DNA of 64,000 nt, taken from positions 1 to 64,000 of the forward strand of contig LIIK01000005.1 of NCBI GenBank assembly GCA_001421095.1, given 5' to 3'. The DNA comes from Candidatus [Bacteroides] periocalifornicus. Lineage in GTDB: Bacteria > Bacteroidota > Bacteroidia > Bacteroidales > CAJPTX01. This document shows, one piece after another, positions 9,290 to 17,722 of this stretch; position 1 is the first letter of the stretch; every line of letters begins with the position of its first letter. The notes under the pieces were generated by a model. That model did not search any database, was not told the origin of the DNA, and worked only from the letters and a program-made list of their open reading frames with translations. The translations under genes were made by a program, and so were the position numbers.

Positions 9290-9907
9290 CTACTCCTGTA
9301 GGAGATTGCTGCATCCTGAGCCGAGCATCTCGTGGAGAAGCTCGCGTGCACGGAAGAGCTGGGCTTTCACCGTGCCCATAGGCAGGTTGAGCGCAATGGA
9401 GATCTCCTCGTAGGTGTACTCATCGAAGAATCTGAGTTTGACGAGTTCTCTGTATTTTGGCTGGAGCTGCTCCACCAGCCCTTTTACGCGCTCGAGGTTC
9501 TGCTGCTGGATTAGCATCTCCTCAGGATCGTTGAGCTGGGAGATGAGCTGTGAAGACCCCGCTTGCGATTCGTTCATGGTGCGTGAGGAGGTATCATAGT
9601 CTACAAGGCTCATCCTCTTACGTCGCTGGAAGTCAATGCAGTTGTTGGTTGCAATTTTATAGAGCCATGAGCTGAAGGCAAAGCGGGGCTCATACTGGTG
9701 GATGTTACGAAAGGCCTTGCTGAGTGTCTCTATCACAAGATCTTCCGCATCGCTTTCATTTTTGACCATCCGCATTGCGAGGAAGTAGAGCTTGCTTTTG
9801 TACTTGGTATGCAGCTCCACAAAAGCCCGTTCCTCGCCGTTGCGCGCGCGGAGTACCAGGTCGAGATCTACGCGGGCTTTCTCAGAAAGGTTAGGGCTTA
9901 TCTCCAT
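9290..9907 (-). CDS. ECF-family RNA polymerase sigma factor
   Basis: A 205-residue sigma-70 family protein of the extracytoplasmic-function type. Region 2 lies at about residues 22-95 (FVELHTKYKSKLYFLAMRMV, SWLYKIATNNCIDFQRR). Region 4 is at about 145-195, with helix-turn-helix YEEISIALNLPMGTVKAQLF. A longer acidic linker separates them. No anti-sigma gene is adjacent, so its trigger is unknown. Its ATG lies inside the last codons of the upstream glycosyltransferase gene (10-bp overlap), implying translational coupling. It resembles the ECF factors widely conserved in Bacteroidetes; no regulon can be read from this window. Confidence 0.92.
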   Translation of the reverse strand: MEISPNLSEKARVDLDLVLRARNGEERAFVELHTKYKSKLYFLAMRMVKNESDAEDLVIETLSKAFRNIHQYEPRFAFSSWLYKIATNNCIDFQRRKRMSLVDYDTSSRTMNESQAGSSQLISQLNDPEEMLIQQQNLERVKGLVEQLQPKYRELVKLRFFDEYTYEEISIALNLPMGTVKAQLFRARELLHEMLGSGCSNLLQE

Positions 9908-11052
9908 GGCTTGGCATTTTGGGCATGCCGAGCTAGCCGTTGGGTGCTTAGGGCTAAGGCCGGGGCTACTAGATCGTACAGCCAGGCGTACAGGAAGTTG
10001 ACGGGTTCATGCAGGCGTACCCTACAGCCAAGCAGCAGGAGGAAGTGCAGCAGCCGGTGCAGAACGATAGCGCCTAGTGCAACCCACACCGTGGGGGTGC
10101 CGCAGCAGAGCAGTGCCAGTGCGCCTATCCAGAGCAGAGCCCGGGTATACTGGGGGAGTGCCAGGTGTCGCCTTATCCAGATAGGGTAGAGCCTGCGGGC
10201 CTGTAGAGCCGCTAGCCGACTACGGGCATAGTCTGCCGAGGTGGATGGGGGAGGCCCGATAGTGTGTCCATTCGGGTGGGTAGCAGCGCGCGTATTAGCC
10301 TTGGTGGCTACGCCTAGCACGAAGAGGTCGCCTTCACCGCCACTTAGGTGGTTATATCCTGCGAAGCCCTTATGGTCGAAGAACACCTGACGCCGGAAGG
10401 CCAGATTGCGCCTCTCGCCCAGGTAAGGCCCTCCGCTCAGCGCGTAGCCCAATGCGCACAGGTTGCCCCACCGTTCGTCTGCAGCGGCAAGGCATGGTGT
10501 AGAGCCATGCGCACGGGAAAGGGCGCTGTGCCCCAGCACGATCTCTACTCCCAGGGTAAAGCGCGATGCTAGGGTGGAGAGCCAATGGGGGCTGGCAGGT
10601 CGGCAGTTTGCCTCGGTGAGTACTACCCACTCGCCCTGGGCAGCCTTCACGCCTACGGTGAGGGCCAACTTGCGGGCCGACATGAAGCGCTGCGTATCGG
10701 TGGTGGTGGTTACCCGTAGGTGGGGGTATTGGGCGCGCAGGTTGCTCAGCTGGGGAACTCGTTCTCCGGGTTCGCTCTCGTCCACCACCACCACTTCGTA
10801 GGTAGGGTAATCTTGCTGCAGAAACAGCGGGAGGTTTTCTATGAGTTCCTCTAAGTATGCCCCAGCGCATATAACCACCGAGATCATGGGGCTGGTTTCT
10901 GGCTTTGGATACGAACGTCCGCCCCTGAAGAGTACAGGGCAAAGTACCCGGCAGAGTACTATAGTATCGCCTAGGGAGAGGAGGCAGAGCGTGAGTAGAA
11001 GTATGCCCTGCGCGGTGCTAAGCTGCTGAAACCAGTCGGAGAGTTGCGGCAT
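9898..11052 (-). CDS. Membrane-associated family 2 glycosyltransferase
   Basis: A 384-residue protein with an N-terminal membrane segment (about residues 12-38), a GT2 catalytic domain starting at PMISVVICAGAYLEELIENL, and C-terminal hydrophobic helices (ALLWIGALALLCCGTPTVWV). The nucleotide-binding DE pair appears in VVVVDESEPGE. Where this class usually has DxD, the sequence reads LTEANCRPAS, so the metal site looks altered. An in-frame TTG at 11139 would lengthen the protein, but it sits inside the -33 promoter box; the ATG at 11052 is therefore chosen. The acceptor is unknown. It is the promoter-proximal gene of the operon that continues with the sigma factor. Confidence 0.82.
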   Translation of the reverse strand: MPQLSDWFQQLSTAQGILLLTLCLLSLGDTIVLCRVLCPVLFRGGRSYPKPETSPMISVVICAGAYLEELIENLPLFLQQDYPTYEVVVVDESEPGERVPQLSNLRAQYPHLRVTTTTDTQRFMSARKLALTVGVKAAQGEWVVLTEANCRPASPHWLSTLASRFTLGVEIVLGHSALSRAHGSTPCLAAADERWGNLCALGYALSGGPYLGERRNLAFRRQVFFDHKGFAGYNHLSGGEGDLFVLGVATKANTRAATHPNGHTIGPPPSTSADYARSRLAALQARRLYPIWIRRHLALPQYTRALLWIGALALLCCGTPTVWVALGAIVLHRLLHFLLLLGCRVRLHEPVNFLYAWLYDLVAPALALSTQRLARHAQNAKPWR

Positions 11053-11109
11053 TTTACGTGTTTTTCTACGGTCGTTCCTCTGTGCTATGAAGGTGTGAAC
11101 TTTGTTTCG

Positions 11110-11140
11110 CAAAGTTATAAAAAGAGTAGGGAATGGCAAA
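11110..11140 (-). promoter_or_regulatory. Promoter of the glycosyltransferase-sigma operon
   Basis: On the minus strand a TTTG box (11140-11137) is followed after 19 bp by TAACTTTG (11117-11110), a full match to the Bacteroidetes consensus. Transcription would begin near 11103, about 50 nt before the ATG at 11052, which rules out the upstream TTG start. Confidence 0.7.
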
Positions 11141-11462
11141 AGTGCAATCTGTAATTTTGGTTTATTTTTCTATTCCTAGAGCTTTGGAGTATCTATGCGC
11201 TAGGCTCTTTGGCTTTTTTCGGCTAGGGTAGATTGTTTCGTAATTCGGGATGCGCAGGCGTTGGAAAGATGCGTTGGAATCCCTAGGCAAGGCCCCTACC
11301 GCTTAGGGATTTTTCATGCAGGAAAAGAAGGTGGAGATTTCCCGTAGAGAGGGGCTAATAGGCCTTATATCGATGCCGCACGCATAATCCCCTTCCGGCG
11401 TTCGCCTGCTGAGATTTGGTGAGGGGGAGGGATAGGGTATGCGCCATTTCGCGAATTAGTAC
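11141..11462. other. Gene-free divergent intergenic region
   Basis: It lies between the glycosyltransferase promoter and the M23 peptidase promoter. There is no conserved reading frame, strong hairpin or repeat; only AT-richer patches near 11150-11230. Confidence 0.5.
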
Positions 11463-11470
11463 TATCTTTG
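11463..11470 (+). promoter_or_regulatory. Putative promoter -7 box for the M23 peptidase
   Basis: TATCTTTG matches TAnnTTTG and lies 47 bp before the ATG at 11518. No clear -33 TTTG is seen at the expected spacing. Confidence 0.5.
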
Positions 11471-11517
11471 CCACCTATATTCCCAAGGGGGACGAGTGGT
11501 AGCTAATTCAATGCCCA

Positions 11518-12390
11518 ATGGCTAGCGAGAAGAAAACGAGAGGTGCTTTTGTGCGCAAGCTTCGCAGCAAGTACCGGCTTGTGATATCGAATGCGGAGAC
11601 GTTCCAAGAGGTGTGGGGCATGCGGCTCTCGCGAATGAACCTGATGGTTGCAGTGGGCGGTTTTTTCCTGCTGGTGCTGCTGCTATCGTGGGTGGTGATT
11701 TTCTTCACGCCGGTACGCGAATTACTGCCGGGTAACTCGAGCCAAGCCATTACGCAGCAGGTGGTGGGCAATGCGCTACGGGCCGATTCGCTGGAGCGCG
11801 AGGTTACGCTCTGGAATACCTACCTGGCCAACCTGCGGGTGATACTGCGTGGCGGAACACCAGAGATCTCTGTGGAAAAGCCAGATAGCGTGGTGAATAC
11901 GCGCGGTGCGGAGTATACCCGGAGCGGCGAGGATTCGCTCTTGCGGGCGCAGGTAGAGCAGGATTTTCTCCTCATGGGGTCCAGTGGTACGAGCAGCGCG
12001 GCGAGTGGGAAACCGTGGGGGCGGCTTGTTCCCCCTGTGCAGGGGCAGGTGAGCGGCGCCTACAACAAAGGCAGTGGCCATCAGGGTACTGACATTGTAA
12101 CCGCGGCTGATGCCACCATAAACTGCGTGGCCGATGGAACGGTGCTGCTAGCAAGCTGGAATCAGGAAACGGGTTTTAGCATCATGGTGCAGCATCCCAG
12201 CGGTCTGGTGTCGATATACAAGCATTGCAAGCGATTGCTCAAAAAGAACTACGAGACGGTGAAGGCGGGCGATGCGCTGGGTATTGTGGGCAATACAGGA
12301 GAGCAGACCACGGGGCCGCACCTCCATCTAGAGCTTTGGTATCAGGGTACAAGCATCAATCCAGAAGATTACATCGCATTCGGCAAGTAG
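11518..12390 (+). CDS. M23 family (LytM-type) metallopeptidase, membrane-anchored
   Basis: A 290-residue predicted inner-membrane protein with one transmembrane helix at about residues 43-63 and a periplasmic C-terminal M23 domain (about 165-290) of the type that cuts peptidoglycan cross-links. Zinc and catalytic residues appear intact: H188 and D192 in GHQGTD, and HLH at 268-270 in GPHLHLELW. The segment QHPSGLVSIYKHCKRLLK is characteristic of Bacteroidetes M23 proteins. A short, weakly conserved linker follows the membrane helix. It is probably active rather than a degenerate NlpD-like activator. It precedes dxr by 94 bp. Confidence 0.9.
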   Translation: MASEKKTRGAFVRKLRSKYRLVISNAETFQEVWGMRLSRMNLMVAVGGFFLLVLLLSWVVIFFTPVRELLPGNSSQAITQQVVGNALRADSLEREVTLWNTYLANLRVILRGGTPEISVEKPDSVVNTRGAEYTRSGEDSLLRAQVEQDFLLMGSSGTSSAASGKPWGRLVPPVQGQVSGAYNKGSGHQGTDIVTAADATINCVADGTVLLASWNQETGFSIMVQHPSGLVSIYKHCKRLLKKNYETVKAGDALGIVGNTGEQTTGPHLHLELWYQGTSINPEDYIAFGK

Positions 12391-12484
12391 CCCAAACGTG
12401 AAAACGGAATGCGCGCGCCGCCTGTGGGATTCTCCTCGCTGCACACTCCCCCTTGCGTAATAATCACTTAGCACACGGTAAGCA

Positions 12485-13648
12485 ATGCGGAAAAAACGGC
12501 TAGCGGTGCTTGGCTCTACGGGTTCTATAGGGCATCAAACGCTGGAAGTGGTGCGTCGGCATGCCGATCTTTTTGAGATCGAGCTGCTGAGCGCGAATAC
12601 GCAGTGGGAGCTGCTGGTTCAGCAATCCTTGGAGTTTCGCCCCCGTTGGGCTGTGATAGGTGATGATACCAAGTACCTGAACGTACAGTCTGCACTTGCG
12701 GGCTCTGGGGTAGAGGTGCTGGTGGGCGATGCAGCGCTGGAGCAGGTGGTGAAGGCCCCCGAGATCGACACGGTAGTAGTGGCAATAGTGGGTTACGCAG
12801 GGCTCTTACCCACAATACGGGCGATAGAGACTGGGAAAACCGTGGCTTTGGCCAATAAGGAGTCTCTGGTAGTGGCGGGTGAACTTGTGATGGAGCTGGC
12901 TGCCTGTTATAACGCCCAAATCATCCCGGTAGATTCTGAACATTCGGCCATATACCAGTGCCTAGTGGGTGAGCTTTCCCCGGTAGAAAAGCTGATAATC
13001 ACAGCGTCTGGCGGCCCGTTTCGCACGTTGGACTACGCCGCACTCGAGCAGGTTACACCTATTGAGGCTCTGCACCACCCCGCGTGGAACATGGGGGCTA
13101 AGATCTCGGTAGATTCGGCCACCATGATGAACAAGGGCCTAGAGGTGATAGAGGCCCATTGGCTCTTCTCCATGCCCTACGAGTCGATAGAGGTGCTGGT
13201 GCATCCGCAGGCCATCATCCACTCTATGCTGCAGTTTGCCGATGGTGCGATAAAAGCTCAACTGGGTGTGCCAGATATGCGCCTCCCGATACAGTATGCG
13301 CTCACCTATCCCTATCGGCTCGAGTCGGGCTTTAAGCGCTATGCCTTCGGCCCAGGTGAGGATTTCAGCTTTTCGCAACCAGACACAGATCGTTTCCCGT
13401 GCCTCGCCTTGGCGCTAGAGGCTGGGCAGGCTGGAGGTAATGCCCCCTGCGTGCTGAATGCGGCCAACGAGGTGGCTGTGAATGCCTTCCTGGGTGGAAA
13501 GATAGGGTTTACCACGATACCCAAGGTGGTGGACCGCACGCTAGAGACTATCCCGCAGGCCGAGGGGTTGAGCCTCGATGACTATATAGCTACACACCAT
13601 AGGGCCGTTCAGAATGCGCAGTGGATAGTGGATAAGCTGGCGAGATGA
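12485..13648 (+). CDS. dxr: 1-deoxy-D-xylulose 5-phosphate reductoisomerase
   Basis: Converts DXP to 2-C-methyl-D-erythritol 4-phosphate with NADPH, the second step of the MEP isoprenoid pathway, so the organism makes isoprenoids by that route. The 387-residue length is normal. The NADPH-binding GSTGSIG is at residues 10-16. Metal ligands appear in IIPVDSEHSAIYQCL and NKGLEVIEAHWLF, and ANKESLVVAGE is the conserved substrate-binding segment. The ATG at 12485 directly precedes the nucleotide-binding strand. It lies 99 bp before the site-2 protease gene, a linkage common in many bacteria. Confidence 0.97.
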   Translation: MRKKRLAVLGSTGSIGHQTLEVVRRHADLFEIELLSANTQWELLVQQSLEFRPRWAVIGDDTKYLNVQSALAGSGVEVLVGDAALEQVVKAPEIDTVVVAIVGYAGLLPTIRAIETGKTVALANKESLVVAGELVMELAACYNAQIIPVDSEHSAIYQCLVGELSPVEKLIITASGGPFRTLDYAALEQVTPIEALHHPAWNMGAKISVDSATMMNKGLEVIEAHWLFSMPYESIEVLVHPQAIIHSMLQFADGAIKAQLGVPDMRLPIQYALTYPYRLESGFKRYAFGPGEDFSFSQPDTDRFPCLALALEAGQAGGNAPCVLNAANEVAVNAFLGGKIGFTTIPKVVDRTLETIPQAEGLSLDDYIATHHRAVQNAQWIVDKLAR

Positions 13649-13747
13649 GGGGGGCTTGTTGAGATACCTGTCCAGCTTCTGCCAGGAGCGTATCCATCGG
13701 TGCAATAGTTTCAAATGTTTATTGTTCGTCTTTTGTAATCATTTCCA

Positions 13748-15067
13748 ATGTCTATTCTCATTCGCGTTGCGCAATTTCTCCTGAGCCTCTGCATACTCGT
13801 GTTGCTGCATGAGCTCGGGCACTTCGTTATGGCGAGGATCTTCCGAACTCGGGTGGAGAAGTTCTACATATTTTTCAACCCGTGGTTCTCGTTGGTGAAG
13901 AGGAAGATAGGTCATACGATATATGGCATCGGTTGGCTTCCGCTGGGTGGCTATGTGAAGATAGCAGGGATGGTGGATGAGAGCTTTGACAATGAGCAGC
14001 TTGCCAAGCCCCCCGAGCCGTGGGAATTCCGCAGCAAGCCGGCATGGCAGAGACTACTCATGGTAAGTGGTGGGGTGCTGGTGAACCTGCTGTTGGCTTG
14101 GGTCATCTACTCCTGCTTACTCTTTAGCCACGGGCAGAGCTATCTGGCTTCTAGAGATGTACGCTACGGGATAGTGCCCGATTCGGCAGCACGCGCTATG
14201 GGCTTTGAGAGCGGTGACCGGATATTGACGGTAAATGGCGATACGCTGGAGAATTTCGCCGATATCATGACGCGTTTGCTGGTAACGCCCGGGGCGCAGG
14301 TGGAGGTAGAACGCGCTGGAGAGCTCAAGGAGGTGGAGATACCCCGGAGTGCGCTTGCGCAGATGGTGCGCGGCGATATGCTTTTCCAGGTTCGGGTGCC
14401 TATGGTGATCGACTCAGTGATACCCGGGTCTGCCGCTGAGCATGCTGGACTGCAGCGGGGCGATAGCCTGGTGGAGGTAGACGGGATGTCGACTTCGTTC
14501 TTCGATGAATTCCGCGAAGCGATGCTGAAGCATAGGGGCGATAGCGTGTCGCTGCGGGTGGCGCGTGGGAATGAGCAGGTGGATCTTAAGGTTCTGGTGC
14601 CGAGCGCTGGGCTGGTGGGGGTGATGGCGAACATGGATTTCAGCCATTACTTCCCCATAAGTACGCGGAGCTACACGCTTTGGCAGGCCGTGCCAGCGGG
14701 TGCTACCCAGGGCTGGAAGACCCTGAGTAACTACTGGCGAAGCCTAAAGTTGCTCTTTGTGCCAGAGGCGCGTGCCCATGAGTCGCTGGGCGGCTTTATC
14801 TCAATTGGGAAAATTTTCCCAGAGGAGTGGAATTGGTATACCTTCTGGTCACTTACGGCCTTTCTATCCCTAGTGTTGGCCGTTATGAATTTTCTGCCAA
14901 TTCCAGGGCTTGATGGTGGACATGCGCTCTTCATAATCTACGAGATGGTAACTGGGCGCAGGCCGGGGGCTAAATTCCTTATGCGGGCGCAGATGGTGGG
15001 TTTTGTAATCCTAATAGGGTTAGTGCTGTACGCGAATCTCAACGATGTGATCAGGCTATTCCGCTAG
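13748..15067 (+). CDS. rseP: RseP-type site-2 intramembrane metalloprotease
   Basis: Inner-membrane zinc protease of the S2P family, which in relatives cleaves anti-sigma factors and leftover signal peptides. The zinc motif HELGH is at residues 21-25 within the first membrane helix. The third ligand motif lies in NFLPIPGLDGGHALF near the C-terminus. One or two PDZ domains lie between, with the clear signature VIPGSAAEHAGLQRGDSLVE. At 439 residues it has the normal length. An ECF sigma gene lies 4 kb away on the other strand; a functional link is possible but not shown. The next gene starts three bases after its stop, so the two are probably co-transcribed. Confidence 0.93.
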   Translation: MSILIRVAQFLLSLCILVLLHELGHFVMARIFRTRVEKFYIFFNPWFSLVKRKIGHTIYGIGWLPLGGYVKIAGMVDESFDNEQLAKPPEPWEFRSKPAWQRLLMVSGGVLVNLLLAWVIYSCLLFSHGQSYLASRDVRYGIVPDSAARAMGFESGDRILTVNGDTLENFADIMTRLLVTPGAQVEVERAGELKEVEIPRSALAQMVRGDMLFQVRVPMVIDSVIPGSAAEHAGLQRGDSLVEVDGMSTSFFDEFREAMLKHRGDSVSLRVARGNEQVDLKVLVPSAGLVGVMANMDFSHYFPISTRSYTLWQAVPAGATQGWKTLSNYWRSLKLLFVPEARAHESLGGFISIGKIFPEEWNWYTFWSLTAFLSLVLAVMNFLPIPGLDGGHALFIIYEMVTGRRPGAKFLMRAQMVGFVILIGLVLYANLNDVIRLFR

Positions 15068-15070
15068 GGG

Positions 15071-16399
15071 ATGGATTGTCTCGGTATACACAACGTGGGG
15101 TGTGGCAAGTATGCCAATGAGCGGAGGCATGGTGGCTTTCTCTACCTACTCATACTCTTGGTATTGCTCCTGGGGTATGGGGCAATAATGGGAGCGGAGA
15201 GAGGTACGCCAATCCGGAAGTCTGAGGGGAGGGTGTATGTGGATATCGAACGATCACTTATGGGGCTGTCGATGCTAGCACCTCTCTGGCGCGCAGATTC
15301 CTCGGTGCGCTCCCTTATAACGATAGAGCCTGACCTAGAGCTGGAGTACCGGCTGGCGGAGCTCAATAGCAATTCGCCTATACCGCTTGCCTACCATCCG
15401 AGGGTTAGGCGGTACATAGAGGTTTTCGCCCTAGAGAGGAGAGCGCAAGTGGCGAAAATGCTATCGCTCAGCCAGTACTTTTTCCCGCTATTCAGAGAAT
15501 GGCTCGATGCCTACCGCCTCCCGCTAGAGCTGGTGTACCTCTCAGTGGTGGAGTCAGGGCTAAACCCTCTGGCAGTGTCCCCCTCAGGGGCTGTTGGGCT
15601 GTGGCAATTCAAGCTGGGCAGTGCCGAGATGTTTGACCTTCGGGTAGATAGCTTTGTGGATGAGCGGATGGATCCTACAAAGTCTACGCGTGCGGCATGC
15701 GCCTACCTGCAGTACCTCTACCGAATGTTCGATGATTGGCTCCTTGCGCTCTCGGCCTATAATGTGGGGCCAGGCGCAGTGCTACGTGCCATAGAGCGAG
15801 CAGGAGGAGAACGGGATTTCTGGCGATTGCTCCCCTATTTGCCCGAGGCTGCGCAGAACTATGTGCCGGCTTTTATTGCGGCTCTATACGTGTTCCACTA
15901 TGCTGATAGATACGCAATAAGCCCTGATACTCCGTTGGTGAAGTTTGCAGAGGCCGATACCGTGCATGTTGCGCAGGCTGTGAGCTTTGAGCCGTTATCC
16001 CACTGGACTGGGGTATCGGTGCAACTTCTCCATTTCTTGAACCCGCAGTTCAGGTTGGGCTACATTCCAACACCGGGCCCAGAGGGTGTGTCCCTTGTGC
16101 TGCCAACGAGTGCTACCAAGGAGTTTACTCGCCACCGGGCGCGTATCTATGCCCAGAGCTATAAGCCTAAGGAAACCCCATTCCCACGGGAGGTTCGGCG
16201 AAACATTCGGGTGAAACATGTGGTGCAGCCTGGGGAATTTCTCCATAAGATCGCAATCTTTTATGGCTGCACACCGGCTGATGTGCAGGGTTGGAATAAA
16301 GGGATTGCCCCGTCATTACAGGCGGGCGATACATTGGTACTCTGGGTAGACCCCGACCGCTGGGCTGCCATTGAACTCGAGAGGGAAAAGAAAAATTAG
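15071..16399 (+). CDS. MltD-like lytic murein transglycosylase with LysM domain
   Basis: Cleaves the glycan strands of peptidoglycan. The 442-residue product has an N-terminal membrane segment (about residues 24-40) and an SLT domain (about 140-270) with the catalytic Glu at residue 161 in LVYLSVVESGLNPLAV, followed by GAVGLWQF and ALSAYNVGPGAV. Near the C-terminus is one LysM repeat (about 380-425, VVQPGEFLHKIAIFYGC) for cell-wall binding. The architecture is that of MltD, although E. coli MltD has two LysM units. It starts three bases after rseP. Either an uncleaved anchor or a signal peptide is possible. Confidence 0.9.
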   Translation: MDCLGIHNVGCGKYANERRHGGFLYLLILLVLLLGYGAIMGAERGTPIRKSEGRVYVDIERSLMGLSMLAPLWRADSSVRSLITIEPDLELEYRLAELNSNSPIPLAYHPRVRRYIEVFALERRAQVAKMLSLSQYFFPLFREWLDAYRLPLELVYLSVVESGLNPLAVSPSGAVGLWQFKLGSAEMFDLRVDSFVDERMDPTKSTRAACAYLQYLYRMFDDWLLALSAYNVGPGAVLRAIERAGGERDFWRLLPYLPEAAQNYVPAFIAALYVFHYADRYAISPDTPLVKFAEADTVHVAQAVSFEPLSHWTGVSVQLLHFLNPQFRLGYIPTPGPEGVSLVLPTSATKEFTRHRARIYAQSYKPKETPFPREVRRNIRVKHVVQPGEFLHKIAIFYGCTPADVQGWNKGIAPSLQAGDTLVLWVDPDRWAAIELEREKKN

Positions 16400-16404
16400 C
16401 GAGA

Positions 16405-16436
16405 TTTGGCAATTCTCCAAAAATACGCTACCTTCG
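16405..16436 (+). promoter_or_regulatory. Putative promoter of the YtxH-holin cassette
   Basis: TTTG at 16405-16408 is followed after 20 bp by TACCTTCG at 16429-16436, one base from consensus. Transcription would begin near 16443. Any start codon before that is unusable, which supports the ATG at 16532 and a leader of about 90 nt. Confidence 0.6.
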
Positions 16437-16531
16437 CTCGGGATTCTAGGTGTGCGGGCAGCATAGTTCGGTGCTGTTCTATCTGTTGCCCAGTGTGCTT
16501 TTTATGGTGCTGGTTAATAAATATATGCGTC

Positions 16532-16837
16532 ATGGGGAAAACGAGCAATCTGCTGGTAGGGTTCATAGCTGGAGCTGCGGTGGGTGCTGTGCTTGGGGTA
16601 CTCTATGCACCTGCTAAAGGTTCACGCACTCGCCAGCGAATCAGAGAGGATGCCGACGAACTCGGTGAACGTACCCGCGAGGCGGTAACGGAGCGTATCG
16701 ATGGAATTCGCCGTGAGGCAAACGGATTTTTGGGGAAGCTCCGTGCTCGGCTAGAGCGGCTGGAGGAAGAACTGGACAAGGAGCTGCCCAGCGAACCAGA
16801 TACCTCTCAGGATGAGCGGGATACTGACTATGATTAA
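16532..16837 (+). CDS. YtxH domain-containing protein
   Basis: A 101-residue protein with a glycine/alanine-rich membrane-spanning segment (LLVGFIAGAAVGAVLGVLYAP, about residues 7-27) followed by a charged helical tail ending in an acidic stretch. This is the YtxH architecture, often linked to envelope stress but with no defined biochemical role. The frame is open upstream to 16406, but the promoter places the start at 16532. The stop TAA shares its last A with the ATG of the next gene, so translation is probably coupled. Confidence 0.85.
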   Translation: MGKTSNLLVGFIAGAAVGAVLGVLYAPAKGSRTRQRIREDADELGERTREAVTERIDGIRREANGFLGKLRARLERLEEELDKELPSEPDTSQDERDTDYD

Positions 16838-17202
16838 TGCCAGACCTGATGGTAGAGCAACCGCTACGCGATAGTATCGACAATCTGCAGGAGGCTGTGC
16901 GTCGCCAGGTAGAGGCCTATTTCACGCTCGGCAAGCTACAGCTTATAGAGTACTTGGCCAAGGTGGGTACGCTGCTATTCACCTCGGTGGTGCTGGTAAT
17001 ACTTGCGGCGTTCTTCCTGCTATTCGTGGGTTTTGCGTTTGCTTTCTGGTATGGAGCACGCTATGGCTCTGTAGGGCAAGGGCTGTTGATAGTGGCGTGC
17101 GCCTGGGTGGTACTTGGGGTGCTGGCCTACTTGCTGCGTGGGGTGATATTCAGCAATCCCGTGGTACGCAAGCTGTGGACGATCTTTTTCAAGAAGAAGT
17201 AG
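16837..17202 (+). CDS. Holin-superfamily-like membrane protein
   Basis: A 121-residue protein with an amphipathic N-terminal helix, two hydrophobic helices (VGTLLFTSVVLVILAAFFLL and GQGLLIVACAWVVLGVLAYL) and a basic C-terminus. It matches the small putative holin/actinobacterial-phage-holin-like family that accompanies YtxH genes in Bacteroidetes. Nothing phage-like is nearby, so the holin label reflects fold and not lysis. It overlaps the YtxH stop by one base, and the next small gene starts two bases after its own stop, forming a tight three-gene cassette. Confidence 0.82.
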   Translation: MPDLMVEQPLRDSIDNLQEAVRRQVEAYFTLGKLQLIEYLAKVGTLLFTSVVLVILAAFFLLFVGFAFAFWYGARYGSVGQGLLIVACAWVVLGVLAYLLRGVIFSNPVVRKLWTIFFKKK

Positions 17203-17203
17203 A

Positions 17204-17443
17204 ATGTGCGCTAGGGTTGTGGATTTTCGTGCGGATTCACCTCAGAGGTCGGTGCGTAGCCTGCGCGATCTACAGCGGGCAAAACGGGCGCAACTTGAGG
17301 CAATAGACAGTGGTTGGGCAGAGCTGAACGGTGCTATCGTCGGTGTACGTAAGGGGGTGGTAGCTCAGGTACGGAGTATCCTGTTCGGTAGGCTGCAACG
17401 CCAGCTTATAGGGTGGGCTTTGCGATTCCTCCCTCGACGGTGA
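17204..17443 (+). CDS. Small basic hypothetical protein of the YtxH-holin cassette
   Basis: A 79-residue protein with no membrane helix that I can see. It is rich in Arg and Leu, with helical segments (SLRDLQRAKRAQLEAIDSG) and a basic C-terminus (LRFLPRR). I do not recognise the family. The two-base spacing from the holin-like gene and the habit of such cassettes to carry a third small gene argue that it is real and works with the other two. The function is unknown. Confidence 0.65.
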   Translation: MCARVVDFRADSPQRSVRSLRDLQRAKRAQLEAIDSGWAELNGAIVGVRKGVVAQVRSILFGRLQRQLIGWALRFLPRR

Positions 17444-17722
17444 GCAGGGTGTATGGAGGGGTAGCAGGAAAACGGAGGTAGAGTAGGAAGTGGAACTCGG
17501 GTAATGGGGGCGGAATCCTGCATTGCGTCCTTCCTGTAGGGTGGAGGTGCAGATTCTAAAATGGAGATTTACAGGTAAGGTTACTGTTCTGAATTTCAAA
17601 AGGGTATATAGAGTTCTGGGTAGGGAAGGTGTCTCTCGTTAAGAGTTCGACTGTAGGGCTTTTTGCGTGTAAATCAGTCAGCTACGAGCCCTTTCTGTAC
17701 GGTAAATTCCAAATAGTATAGC

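Noticed and set aside
16837..17202. Prophage remnant suggested by the holin-like gene
   Set aside because: No other phage genes, integrase or attachment sites nearby; the cassette is a common Bacteroidetes unit.
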